A stretch of DNA of 64,000 bases, from contig CAJTCU010000002.1 in NCBI GenBank assembly GCA_910574935.1, positions 124,001 through 188,000 of the forward strand, read 5' to 3'. Source of the DNA: Oscillospiraceae bacterium (GTDB taxonomy: Bacteria; Bacillota; Clostridia; Oscillospirales; Acutalibacteraceae). This document shows positions 39,785 to 47,621 of this stretch, piece by piece; positions within the stretch are counted from its first letter, which is position 1; each line of letters starts with the position of its first letter. The position numbers and the translations under genes were made by a program. The notes under the pieces are model-generated. The model was not told the origin of the DNA and ran no database searches. It saw only the letters and a list, made by a program, of their open reading frames with translations.

Positions 39785-40240
39785 TCAGGTCAGCCGCACG
39801 ACTGCCCCAACCCAAGTGCTTTTATTCTCCCAACGCCTTGCGTACATCGGCCCAGCAGGCATGTCCATCGCCCCTCTCTGATGCGCTTCATACTCTGGCC
39901 TTACCTTCCCCTGCGCCTCCTCTATCAGTTCCTGGGACAGCTTGTGGTAGTTGGCATAGTGGGCCGTGCCCGGCTCCTTGACCTTGAGCCTGGCCACCGC
40001 CAGGGACTCCCCAGGGACCAGCAAATTTTTCACCAGCGGGTGTGCCTCCACCAGCTGGGCATACTCTTTGAGAAGGTTCTCACGCTCCCCCCGAAACACC
40101 TGACTGGTGTGCAGATACCCTTTGATGTTGGGGCCCATGTAGCAGTAGATTTTGTTACTCTTTCGGGCCGTAGTTCTGGCTCCCGCAGACGTGCCCGTCC
40201 GGGCCAACTTTGCAGATGTTGCTGTAGTCTTGTTTGCCAT
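39785..40240 (-). CDS. Phage structural-region protein of unknown function
   Basis: A 151-residue protein that starts with a Thr/Ala-rich basic stretch and continues KIYCYMGPNIKGYLHTSQVFRG and YAQLVEAHPLVKNLLVPGE. No domain is recognised. It lies just upstream of the tail assembly chaperone, where small tail-completion or tube-linked proteins are usual. The ATG follows AAAGGTAAC. Its beginning overlaps the next ORF in another frame. Confidence 0.55.
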   Translation of the reverse strand: MANKTTATSAKLARTGTSAGARTTARKSNKIYCYMGPNIKGYLHTSQVFRGERENLLKEYAQLVEAHPLVKNLLVPGESLAVARLKVKEPGTAHYANYHKLSQELIEEAQGKVRPEYEAHQRGAMDMPAGPMYARRWENKSTWVGAVVRLT

Positions 40241-40436
40241 ATGTTACCTTTCTTTCTACCGGGGAAGTTTCCATATCGAGACTCACCTCCTTCTCTTCCA
40301 TAAATTGACTCAGCCTCTTTGCAAAAATAATACTTCGTTCCATGGCTGATTGGGCATCCCCGTTTTCCTTTTGGAAATGGGTCCCTTTCACGGTCAGCTC
40401 TCGTACAGATAAGTTGGACACATCGGTTACAACCAT
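40155..40436 (-). CDS. Possible phage-region protein, overlapping
   Basis: A 93-residue frame with a strong AGGAGG 7 nt before its ATG. The first 75 residues (ELTVKGTHFQKENGDAQSAMERS, FAKRLSQFMEEKEVSLDME) look like a real charged protein. The last 29 residues overlap the following gene in a different frame, which suggests that the original end was altered. No family is recognised. Confidence 0.5.
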   Translation of the reverse strand: MVVTDVSNLSVRELTVKGTHFQKENGDAQSAMERSIIFAKRLSQFMEEKEVSLDMETSPVERKVTYGKQDYSNICKVGPDGHVCGSQNYGPKE

Positions 40437-40676
40437 ATTGCAGTACCTCCTGCTATATGGTTGTCGGCATATCTCAATATGTGCCGGGGATTTATAGTAT
40501 ATAGGAAAGAATTAGAAAATCCAATCCGCAAGTTTAGCGGTAGCTCTTGATTCTTTTTCATGTAAAGCCTATCGTAAAAAAATCCACACTTACCAAAGTT
40601 CCCCCAAATATGCTATAATACGACTACAATATCTTCATGTGTAAGCAGTCAGACAGATGCAGGGAGAAGAGACTCT

Positions 40677-41060
40677 ATGCCAAATACATTGAGATCAACA
40701 TTGGACAAAAGAACCTATGATATTATAAAAGGCTGTATACACTGCACAACCATAACCGCTCTTTGCTCTATATTGGAGGACAGAAAAATTGACTGCAGCA
40801 ATACCGTCCGCGATGAGCAGAACGATAACTCCATTTCGCGCACCATATTTTCACGGGATCTAAACAAGCCCGGAGCAGACGGCGTGTATGCGCGTTTTCT
40901 GCTCAACCAACAAATCGTCCCTTATGCCAAGTATGGCGCGTCCGGCGCCCGTCCAGTACGTATTTATATGGCTAAAGAGAGTTGTTTTGACTTGCAGACC
41001 ATTAGTATATCCATGAGCGACCTTAGTTGGCGCGCTGGCAGATACAGAACTGCCGGGCTG
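40677..41060 (+). CDS. Unrecognised plus-strand gene, 3' end uncertain
   Basis: The frame starts with GGGAGAAGAG and ATG at 40,677 and runs to 41,150, but beyond about residue 120 it reads antisense to a lipoprotein signal sequence and is probably not the original end. The first part (STLDKRTYDIIKGCIHCTTI, ISRTIFSRDLNKPGADGVYA, YGASGARPVRIYMAKES) is AT-richer than its surroundings and looks genuine. No domain is recognised. Confidence 0.45.
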
Positions 41061-41123
41061 GGTTTCGCTGCAAGCTGTCAAAAGTACCGCCAAAACCAGC
41101 GCGAGAGGGAATACTCTTTTCAT
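40860..41123 (-). pseudogene. Lipoprotein fragment
   Basis: An N-terminal lipoprotein signal with lipobox (FPLALVLAVLLTACSETQPGS) follows a GGAGGGG and an ATG at 41,123. After about 35 residues the sequence loses resemblance to a lipoprotein and runs antisense to the plus-strand gene. It looks like the start of a gene cut off by a rearrangement. It is behind an SLH-type fragment in the same direction. Confidence 0.55.
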
Positions 41124-41133
41124 GTGCCCCTCC

Positions 41134-41445
41134 TTAACCCAGGCTGTTGACCCATTCGGCCACTTCCTCCTCCGAGGCCGAGGACTGGAACCGCTGGCCC
41201 TCCTGCCAGTCGCCGGTACCGGCCATCTCTGCCAGAAGCTGGCCGCTCTCGCCCAGGCCGGAGCTGCTGACGTGCAGAAGGGAATTACCTGTACCGCTCA
41301 TCAGGCCGTGGCTCTGGACATAGCTGACAGCGTTTGCGTACCAGGCATTGTCCGCCACGCCGGTAAAGCCTCCGGCGGCAAAGGCCGGGACGGCCAGACT
41401 CCGCAAAAGCACAAATGCTAACAAAAGGGGAATTGCTTTTTTCAT
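41134..41445 (-). CDS. Small secreted protein with half an SLH domain
   Basis: A 103-residue exported protein: signal peptide PLLLAFVLLRSLAVPAFA, then GGFTGVADNAWYANAVSYVQ, a typical SLH start, and a tail without further SLH repeats (SEEEVAEWVNSLG). It may be a remnant of a longer surface protein. It shares an operon with the lipoprotein fragment. Confidence 0.65.
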   Translation of the reverse strand: MKKAIPLLLAFVLLRSLAVPAFAAGGFTGVADNAWYANAVSYVQSHGLMSGTGNSLLHVSSSGLGESGQLLAEMAGTGDWQEGQRFQSSASEEEVAEWVNSLG

Positions 41446-41499
41446 GTTTTCCTTTCCTTGGGTTTGTGGGTCTATTATAAACCTTGGCTTTGGCGTTGA

Positions 41500-41612
41500 G
41501 AAGTTCCGATCGGTTATATAGTGTATACCTTTGGGTTATAACTGGATTAAGGAAATGTTGTGTTTTTTGAGAGGCTGTGCTATACTGGCCGTGGGTAACA
41601 CTTGGCAAATCG
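41500..41612. repeat. Promoter-region repeat, copy 1
   Basis: Similar over about 100 bp to 42,484-42,581, sharing TTATAACTGG, TTTGTGTTTTT, GGCTATACT-like and CCGTGGGTA blocks. It precedes the CPBP protease gene; the second copy precedes the next membrane-protein gene. Confidence 0.65.
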
Positions 41613-41652
41613 GGATTTCTGCAAGATTTTCGCACTGCAAGGAGAAATTGTG

Positions 41653-42399
41653 ATGGTGAGATACACAAATAAATTGAAACTCACGTTATGGGTTTCCGTC
41701 GTATATGTTTTATCGTTTATATGCTATGTACCTACATTGCTAAAACAGAACGGAATTATCATGCCCAATGGACTATTGTACTTAAAATACTTATATGTGT
41801 GTATTCCCGCTATGGCTACTATTTTTCTGCTGATTTGTGAGCAGAATGTCAAGGGATACTTTACGCGAATGTTTTCAGGAAAAATAAGGATCAAATATAT
41901 TTTAATAGAGGTTATCTGTATGGTTGCAGGTATATTTGATTCTTATTTCTATTCGTTCATAGTGAAAACTGACGTATTTAAAAATACATATTTGACAGGG
42001 ATATCACTATTAACAAACTGTATATACCTGCTAATAACAGCGTTTATTGAAGAAATAGCATGGAGAGGATTTTTGCTAGAACGACTTCCTTTTAAGAAAA
42101 GCAAAAGTGTTCTTTTTGTCGGTGCCGTTTGGGCCGTGTGGCATATACCAATGTGGATAATCAGAAATTCATTGGGCATGGAACAAATTGTTTATCTTTG
42201 TATATGGACATTACTTGTTTCCGTTGTTTTGGGAATAACCTATTATCAATGCAGAAATATATTGCTTATTGCCATTATGCACGCAACTTTTAATATCTGT
42301 TATTTAGCGCCAACACAATATAACATTGCTGTATTAGCGATCATAATTCTTGTTGGTATTCTATTGTATAAAAGATCAGACAAAAAATTTTTAGCTTAA
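41653..42399 (+). CDS. CPBP-family intramembrane metalloprotease
   Basis: A 248-residue polytopic membrane protein. The active-site motifs are EEIAWRGFLLERL (EExxxR), WAVWHIPMWI and IMHATFNICY, as in CPBP/CAAX-like (Abi) proteases. About seven hydrophobic segments can be counted. The ATG at 41,653 follows AAGGAGAAATTG. The gene is much more AT-rich than the chromosome around it. Bacterial members are often linked with peptide immunity or export; no peptide gene is seen here. Confidence 0.85.
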   Translation: MVRYTNKLKLTLWVSVVYVLSFICYVPTLLKQNGIIMPNGLLYLKYLYVCIPAMATIFLLICEQNVKGYFTRMFSGKIRIKYILIEVICMVAGIFDSYFYSFIVKTDVFKNTYLTGISLLTNCIYLLITAFIEEIAWRGFLLERLPFKKSKSVLFVGAVWAVWHIPMWIIRNSLGMEQIVYLCIWTLLVSVVLGITYYQCRNILLIAIMHATFNICYLAPTQYNIAVLAIIILVGILLYKRSDKKFLA

Positions 42400-42445
42400 T
42401 AAATTCCGGTTTACTTAGTCATAGTTCTCCTGAACAGCCCACCAC

Positions 42446-42476
42446 AAAAAACGAGACTTCACAGGAAGTCTCGTTT
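42446..42476 (+). terminator. Terminator after the protease gene
   Basis: Stem ACGAGACTTC / GAAGTCTCGT with A-rich upstream and TTTGGTT downstream. A broken copy of the same hairpin and its flank recurs at about 42,985-43,030. Confidence 0.65.
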
Positions 42477-42483
42477 GGTTAGA

Positions 42484-42581
42484 ACCGTATAAACCCTTAG
42501 ATTATAACTGGGCATGGAGAAATTTTGTGTTTTTGGGGGGCTATACTTGCCGTGGGTAGAATTTGGTATATCGGGATTTAG
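42484..42581. repeat. Promoter-region repeat, copy 2
   Basis: Partner of the 41,500-41,612 repeat, ending 12 bp before the ATG of the four-TM gene. Confidence 0.65.
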
Positions 42582-42593
42582 AGGTGTGAGATC

Positions 42594-42959
42594 ATGCGTT
42601 TTACTGTCTCCGTAGGAATTGGAATTTTACTTGTTTTAACGATAATTGGATCGCTTATTTTGTTAAGACGCAATTCCTTTAAATCTGAAAATAGTAAAAG
42701 AATATATATTGTGACAGGGGCGCTACAAGCGGTTCATATCATATTGTATTTGACGGGATTATTGGATAAAATCGCTCAAGTTAATGGATACATTGCATTT
42801 GGAATTTGTGCTGTTGTTTCCATCATATGTATTTTGATGTCTGGTTGGATGCTGCTGTCTTTTTCAAAGTTTAAGCATGGAATAAAGTATCTGCTTATGT
42901 TTATTGCGATGCTTCAAGTGATTAGTACGATTATTATATTTTTGTTTCCCGAAGGATGA
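42594..42959 (+). CDS. Four-TM membrane protein of unknown function
   Basis: A 121-residue membrane protein with four hydrophobic segments (VGIGILLVLTIIGSLILL, YIVTGALQAVHIILYLTGLL, YIAFGICAVVSIICILMSGW, LLMFIAMLQVISTIIIFLF). It is AT-rich like the protease gene and has a copy of the same promoter region. No family is recognised. GAGGTG precedes the ATG. Confidence 0.65.
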   Translation: MRFTVSVGIGILLVLTIIGSLILLRRNSFKSENSKRIYIVTGALQAVHIILYLTGLLDKIAQVNGYIAFGICAVVSIICILMSGWMLLSFSKFKHGIKYLLMFIAMLQVISTIIIFLFPEG

Positions 42960-43049
42960 ATGACAATTTCCCATTTACTTGGTCGTGGTTCTTCCGAACA
43001 GCCCACCATAAAAACAAGTCTCGTTTTTATATTGGCATGAATTTTGAAA

Positions 43050-43949
43050 TTATAGCTGCTTTCCCGCAATCGCCGTCCGCACGGCCTTCAAAAACTTTTT
43101 TACCGTCCGGGATGGCTCCGGCGAGTGTAACAGGCCATAGGGAATGGAGTGGTCCCACTCCACCGGGATCACCTTCAGCAGCGGGTGGACGTTTGCCCAA
43201 GGCGGCACCACCAGCAGCAGGTCGCTGCCGTTTTCGCAGCGGTTGAACACGTCCATGCGGTACAGATCGAAATCCACGATGTTCACCTGCGGGTGCTCCT
43301 GCCACAGCTCGTCCCGCAGTTCGTCCACATAATTGCTCCAGTTGCGGTGCATCATCAGCAGGTTTTCCCCATACAAGTCCTGCACAGCGAGTTTGGTTTT
43401 TGCCGCCAGTGGATGGTAAATGGACACCGCCACCCACAGCGGCTCCCGCGACATTTCAAACCCCGCACAGCGCCGAAGGTTCAGCATGGTTTCATCGAAC
43501 ACTCCGGCTACCACGTCGATGTCCCGGCCCAGGTTGGCCAGGATCTCCCTGGCGTTTTCCGGGGAGTTTTCAAAGGGCACCATCTGGAACTTGATCTCCG
43601 GGCACTGCTCATGGATGGCGGGCCACAACTCCATCAGGGCCTGGGCCGGGGTCATGGGCGATGTGCCGATGCGCACGATATCCGTGTCCCCCTGCATGGC
43701 GTTTTTGGCCCGGCTGACGGAGTCCTTGCAATACTGGATAATGTATTTCGTGTCTTTATACAGCGACACCCCGGCCTTTGTGAGCGTGAGGCCCCGATGG
43801 GTGCGTTCAAACAGCTTTACACCCAGGGCATCTTCCAGCAGGTTGATCTGCTTGATGACCGCCGTGGGCGTGATGAACATCCGCTCCGCCGCCTTGCTGA
43901 AGCTGCCCGCGTCCGCCGTCAGGAAGGTTTCCAGTTGGGGATTATACAT
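43050..43949 (-). CDS. LysR-family transcriptional regulator
   Basis: A 299-residue LTTR. The N-terminal HTH (GSFSKAAERMFITPTAVIKQINLLEDALG, LFERTHRGLTLTKAG) is followed by the effector domain (RIGTSPMTPAQALMELWP, FEMSREPLWVAVSIYHPLA, SDLLLVVPPWANVHPLLKVIPV). Its target is unknown, but the repeated upstream regions of the two membrane-protein genes next to it contain TTATAACTGG-type dyads and are candidates. Confidence 0.9.
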   Translation of the reverse strand: MYNPQLETFLTADAGSFSKAAERMFITPTAVIKQINLLEDALGVKLFERTHRGLTLTKAGVSLYKDTKYIIQYCKDSVSRAKNAMQGDTDIVRIGTSPMTPAQALMELWPAIHEQCPEIKFQMVPFENSPENAREILANLGRDIDVVAGVFDETMLNLRRCAGFEMSREPLWVAVSIYHPLAAKTKLAVQDLYGENLLMMHRNWSNYVDELRDELWQEHPQVNIVDFDLYRMDVFNRCENGSDLLLVVPPWANVHPLLKVIPVEWDHSIPYGLLHSPEPSRTVKKFLKAVRTAIAGKQL

Positions 43950-43952
43950 ATT

Positions 43953-44443
43953 TTAATAGACCAAAGCGGTGAAGGAGAACTGCACCAGCTTCCATTCATT
44001 CTCCCGCTAGACATACACTTCGGTAACGGCAAAGTGGTGGGTGGTGGGCTTGCCGCCCAGCAGCAGGCCGTAGGAGCCAAGATATGCTGCCATCCGCGCC
44101 CCCGCCGAGCCGCCCCAAAGGGAGTAGCCCTCCACGTCAACCTCCAGCTCGTCCGCATGGTCATGGATATAGGCAATAGCCCTGGCTAAATCCTCGCAGG
44201 CGGTCTGAGTGCCAGGACGGTAAATAAGCGCGAAGGCATTGTACCCCTTTTTGCTCAATTCCAGCGCATGGGGGAAGCTGTCGTGCATGGCCCCCACATA
44301 GGCGAACCCGCCGCCCGCGTTGCAAACAGCGAATTTGGCCGCAGGCTGATATGCAGCTGTTCGGCTGACCCAACCTGTGTCAGCCCCCTGTTCTTTCGGA
44401 GCATCTGAATCCTTTTTCCAGTTTCGACAGCATTGTAGTACAT
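43953..44443 (-). pseudogene. Chimeric remnant: HTH, esterase and SnoaL-like pieces
   Basis: Three unrelated fragments follow each other. From 44,443, MYYNAVETGKRIQMLRKNRGL starts an XRE-type HTH with a proper RBS, which breaks off after EQLHIS. In another frame comes part of an alpha/beta-hydrolase (CNAGGGFAYVGAM, YNAFALIYRPGT, SLWGGSAGARMAAYLGSYG, with GGSAG as nucleophile elbow). Then a SnoaL-like end follows, KPTTHHFAVTEVYV, an in-frame TAG, and ENEWKLVQFSFTALVY. Both joints and the stop indicate debris of deletions. Confidence 0.75.
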
Positions 44444-44512
44444 ACTTTTTCCTTTCCCAAGCACAGCGGAATAGGACTTTTAACACCGTACAAGGCAAAA
44501 AAGGCAAGCAAA

Positions 44513-44594
44513 AAGCGCCGTACAAATTGGAACAGTCATGGCATAGTAACCTCGATTACTATTGCAATAACCGCTCCAACCTTGTACGGCGCTT
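44513..44594 (-). terminator. Long hairpin with T-run (terminator or small RNA)
   Basis: Arms AAGCGCCGTACAA (44,513-44,525) and TTGTACGGCGCTT (44,582-44,594) are perfect; an inner stem (TTGGA / TCCAA) extends them. In the minus direction the hairpin ends in T5, so it can terminate the zinc-ribbon operon. An inner dyad around GTAACCTCGATTAC gives a second hairpin. Confidence 0.55.
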
Positions 44595-44661
44595 GGCAGT
44601 CTCCACCGGCTTACACCGGTTTCCCTCCGCTTGCTCGATTAAAAGTTGTAGAGTTTATTCA

Positions 44662-44940
44662 TTATCCTTTCTGGCGATGGCAGTGAAAACCATCGTGCTT
44701 TCTTTGACGGTTGGCCCGCCGGAAATACCCAAGATTGACCGGGTATTCCTCTTTGCATTTTCTGCAATGGACCATCTTGTGTCCGGTAACGTCCGAAAAC
44801 ACCCGCTCCACAAGAAAGCCACAATAGGGGCAGCGGATGTCCCGCAGGGAAAGCCCCTCAGTTTCCGAACGGGAAAGCCGGAGCTTATATAGGTTATCCC
44901 TGCTCACGGGGGTCTGGCAGTGCGCTTTTACGGTATTCAA
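44662..44940 (-). CDS. Small zinc-ribbon protein
   Basis: A 92-residue protein with two CxxC knuckles, DIRCPYCGFLVE and MVHCRKCKEEYPV, and a basic C-terminus (RRANRQRKHDGFH). The spacing suits one zinc ribbon, similar to Com-like translation regulators, but no function is assigned. The TTG start at 44,940 lies 8 bp after the stop of the ImmA/IrrE-like gene with GGGGTGAT before it, so the two form an operon. Confidence 0.65.
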   Translation of the reverse strand: MNTVKAHCQTPVSRDNLYKLRLSRSETEGLSLRDIRCPYCGFLVERVFSDVTGHKMVHCRKCKEEYPVNLGYFRRANRQRKHDGFHCHRQKG

Positions 44941-44947
44941 AGCGCCA

Positions 44948-45655
44948 TCACCCCATTTCCAAGTCCGATTCGCTGGCAATGTACTCCGAGATGTCGTGCC
45001 GCGCCAGCAGATGCAGCTCCTTTAGGCGAATCAGAAAAGCGGTATAGGAGACACCCATTGCACCAGCCATCTTCTGTACCAGCAGTTTATCCTCCAAGCG
45101 CAGGAGATTGCTCCCGAAAATGGGGATCAGCCCGGTGACCTCAAACCTTTCCAGCACTTCCCGCACCATGAATCCCGGCATGAGAAGCGCCGCAGCCAGC
45201 CGGTCCACTCTGGCTTCCCGAAAGCTCAGAAGTTCTCTCAAATCTTGGGGGCTGTAGGCTCGTTCCCGGTCAAATTCCCTATGGAAGAAGGCCATCGTTA
45301 CGGTCCTGTCCAGGATGTAATGACCGGCCTCATGGGCAATGGTGAATCTCCTCCTGCTGCCCTCATCCCGGCGCTGTAGGCACTTTTCCAATACGACGGT
45401 CCCCTTCGGAAAGACCTCCTGTACTGGTTGGCGTCCCTCCATGACCCGAAGCGGCGTAATCCCATCGGAGATAAAGCCAATTTTGCTGAAATCTTCCTCT
45501 GCAAAGCTGCGGAACTTTAGCGGAAGTCCCAGGTGGCCGGTAAGAAATCCCTCAATGTCTACCCGAAGCGGTACTTCTAAATCTTGTCCCAGGAATTGGC
45601 GAATCAGACCCTCTGCCAGTTCCTCCATCTCCACGTCAGAAAAAAATGAAGTCAA
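44948..45655 (-). CDS. ImmA/IrrE-family metallopeptidase
   Basis: A 235-residue protein with HExxH in RRFTIAHEAGHYILDR and the follow-up segment FREARVDRLAAALLMPG, where the third zinc ligand is usually Glu (EARVDRLA here). ImmA/IrrE proteases cleave repressors in response to DNA damage or other signals. The TTG at 45,655 has AGGAGG at 8 nt. A LexA-like repressor is encoded just upstream, a natural partner or substrate. Confidence 0.85.
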   Translation of the reverse strand: MTSFFSDVEMEELAEGLIRQFLGQDLEVPLRVDIEGFLTGHLGLPLKFRSFAEEDFSKIGFISDGITPLRVMEGRQPVQEVFPKGTVVLEKCLQRRDEGSRRRFTIAHEAGHYILDRTVTMAFFHREFDRERAYSPQDLRELLSFREARVDRLAAALLMPGFMVREVLERFEVTGLIPIFGSNLLRLEDKLLVQKMAGAMGVSYTAFLIRLKELHLLARHDISEYIASESDLEMG

Positions 45656-45776
45656 AAGACACACCTCCTGGGGGACTGGCTCTGCTTACAGGCAAAACCA
45701 GTTCCCTTGTATGATAATAACCGCACGAGCTGAACATAAAGCTCTGCGAAATTCCTTCTACCATATGCTGCCCCCA

Positions 45777-46379
45777 TTACAACGCCTTGACAATATGCCT
45801 GGCCACGCCCTGGACGCTCAGGCTGCTTACGTAGATATCTTCATAATTTGCATTCTCTGGGTGCAGGTAATAACAGTGCTTACGCTCGTCAAAACATAGG
45901 CGTTTCAAGGTGTTTAGCCGGTCATCCGTCAGGGCCACAACAATATCTCCCACATCGGCAACATCGGTTTTTTCAATCACAACCAAGTCGCCGGAGTTGA
46001 TCTCTGCATTTACCATAGAATCCCCAGAGGCCCGCAGGACATAGAAATCACCATTTCCAAAAACCGAAACAGGCAGGGGGATGTATTCCTCCACCATAGC
46101 CTCCCGCTCGTCCGGCTCGCCGCAGGGGATAGAACCGACCAGCGCCGCGTGGTTGACCTCCGGGGTCAGCTTGCGGATATTCTCCGAGGAAATCTTGCCG
46201 TTTTCATAGGAGATCATCCGGCGCTTCGCCATTTCCACCAGGTAATAATATGCTGTTGACCTTCCAATGCCCATTGCTTCGGCGATGACCTGATTGGCTG
46301 GCGTTTCGCCATGCTCCCGATAGTCGTTTTCTACAAACGTTTTGATTCTCCCCATTAGCTCAGGATTCTTACTGCGCAT
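45777..46379 (-). CDS. LexA-like S24 repressor
   Basis: A 200-residue self-cleaving repressor. The N-terminal HTH (NQVIAEAMGIGRSTAYYYLVEMAKRR) is followed by a linker with the cleavage region LVGSIPCGEP, then the S24 peptidase core with catalytic Ser in LRASGDSMVNAEI and Lys in LNTLKRL. It is either LexA itself or a close paralogue that controls its neighbours. A TATAAT lies at 46,424-46,419 on the minus strand and AGAAGGAG before the ATG. Confidence 0.88.
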   Translation of the reverse strand: MRSKNPELMGRIKTFVENDYREHGETPANQVIAEAMGIGRSTAYYYLVEMAKRRMISYENGKISSENIRKLTPEVNHAALVGSIPCGEPDEREAMVEEYIPLPVSVFGNGDFYVLRASGDSMVNAEINSGDLVVIEKTDVADVGDIVVALTDDRLNTLKRLCFDERKHCYYLHPENANYEDIYVSSLSVQGVARHIVKAL

Positions 46380-46461
46380 TCGGATTCTCCTTCTATCGCG
46401 AGTATCCGTTCATGATAGAGGCATTATAAGCACATACCTGCGAGGACATCAATAGGGCAAA

Positions 46462-46489
46462 ATGATAGTGCGGCGAACCCGCCGCACTA
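46462..46489 (-). terminator. Terminator after the WYL pseudogene
   Basis: Perfect 11-bp stem GATAGTGCGGC / GCCGCACTATC with a short loop, followed in the minus direction by ATTTTG. Confidence 0.7.
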
Positions 46490-46519
46490 TCTGAAAAAAT
46501 TTTGAAGAACTCCTGCTTT

Positions 46520-47499
46520 TCATTTGGTAGCCCTGTCCGCCTCCGATGTAAGTGCGGCTTTCAGCATCTCTTGATACTGCTCTCTGACTGAGACCGGGCC
46601 AAGGATCTGAATCTTCCTGGCAAACTGGAATACCCATGCAAAGAAAGTTTGGCTGACAGGAACCTGTGCCCTTACTGTGAAATGCTCACTATCTGTTATC
46701 TCTGTCTCTACTTCTTCCCCGAAACGGTCCACCACAGAGTCCATCACGCTGTTTTCACAAAGCAGCTCTACGGTTTCCAAATCCCCCTCATACATGCTGA
46801 ACATTGACCGCGTAATCAACAGGGGCAAATCCTTCCGGCTTCTGCTGGGCGGGCTCATCCAGGATGTCAGGAATGCCCATCCGGTCTACGCGGAATGTAG
46901 TGATTTTATCAAAATATTCATAGTACCCCAAGACATAGTATTATCCTCGTTATAGAGCATGGCGTAGGGGGAGAGGGTGAATGGTTCCCCTCCGTGCCGG
47001 GGGACACGCTCCCGGTAAGCGTCGTATCGGAAATATTGGAATGCGATTTTCCGTTCCATATTGATAGCCCGGAAGATGGCGTCGATCACATAATAGATGT
47101 TTTCATTTTCCGGCTTGATTCTGCCGCCTGTGTACAGGTGACGGTTCAATTCCGACCCATGTTCTGCGCTGGCCATAGAAATAATTTTGTCCACAAGCTC
47201 GCCGCTCTTTCTTGCGGTGATAAACTTGGAAGCCTCTACCGCATCGACCAGGAGATTCAACTCAGGAAGCTGGAACTTGCGGTCAGCAAAATAGTAGCGG
47301 TTAGGACGGCCCTCCAGAATGATGATTTCTATTCCGCAGGCGTTCAGTGTATCTACTCGCCACGGATCGTATTTCGGTCTATGATTGCCCCTTGATTTTT
47401 GAAATAATCAATGATTTCAATGGTGGAAAGGGGATGGTCCTCGTCGGTTTGCGTTTGGAAAAGCCGTACCAGCTGAACAATTTGTTCCTTGTGGGTCAT
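46520..47499 (-). pseudogene. WYL-domain transcriptional regulator, frameshifted
   Basis: The N-terminal HTH starts at 47,499 (QIVQLVRLFQTQTDEDHPLS, IEIIDYFKNQ) and meets a stop near 47,357; the frame continues in another register with NACGIEIIILEGRPN and NLLVDAVEASKFITARKSG. A second shift occurs near 46,940, after LSPYAMLYNED. The WYL end (LPLLITRSMFSMYEGDLETV, FFAWVFQFARKIQILGP) is intact in a third register. At least two frameshifts make the gene inactive. Confidence 0.8.
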
Positions 47500-47621
47500 A
47501 TTGCGCTTCTTCCAGGCCGAAACAAACTTTTCTCTGTTTGGATAACAAATAATATTGGTTATAATAAAACTTTAGTAGTCTATTTCCTCTGCCGCAAAAG
47601 AGCACTCGCTGCATGATTTTT

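Noticed and set aside
30849-40436. A functional R-type tailocin
   Set aside because: Tape measure, late control D and baseplate J are all broken, and no intact sheath or tube gene is present.
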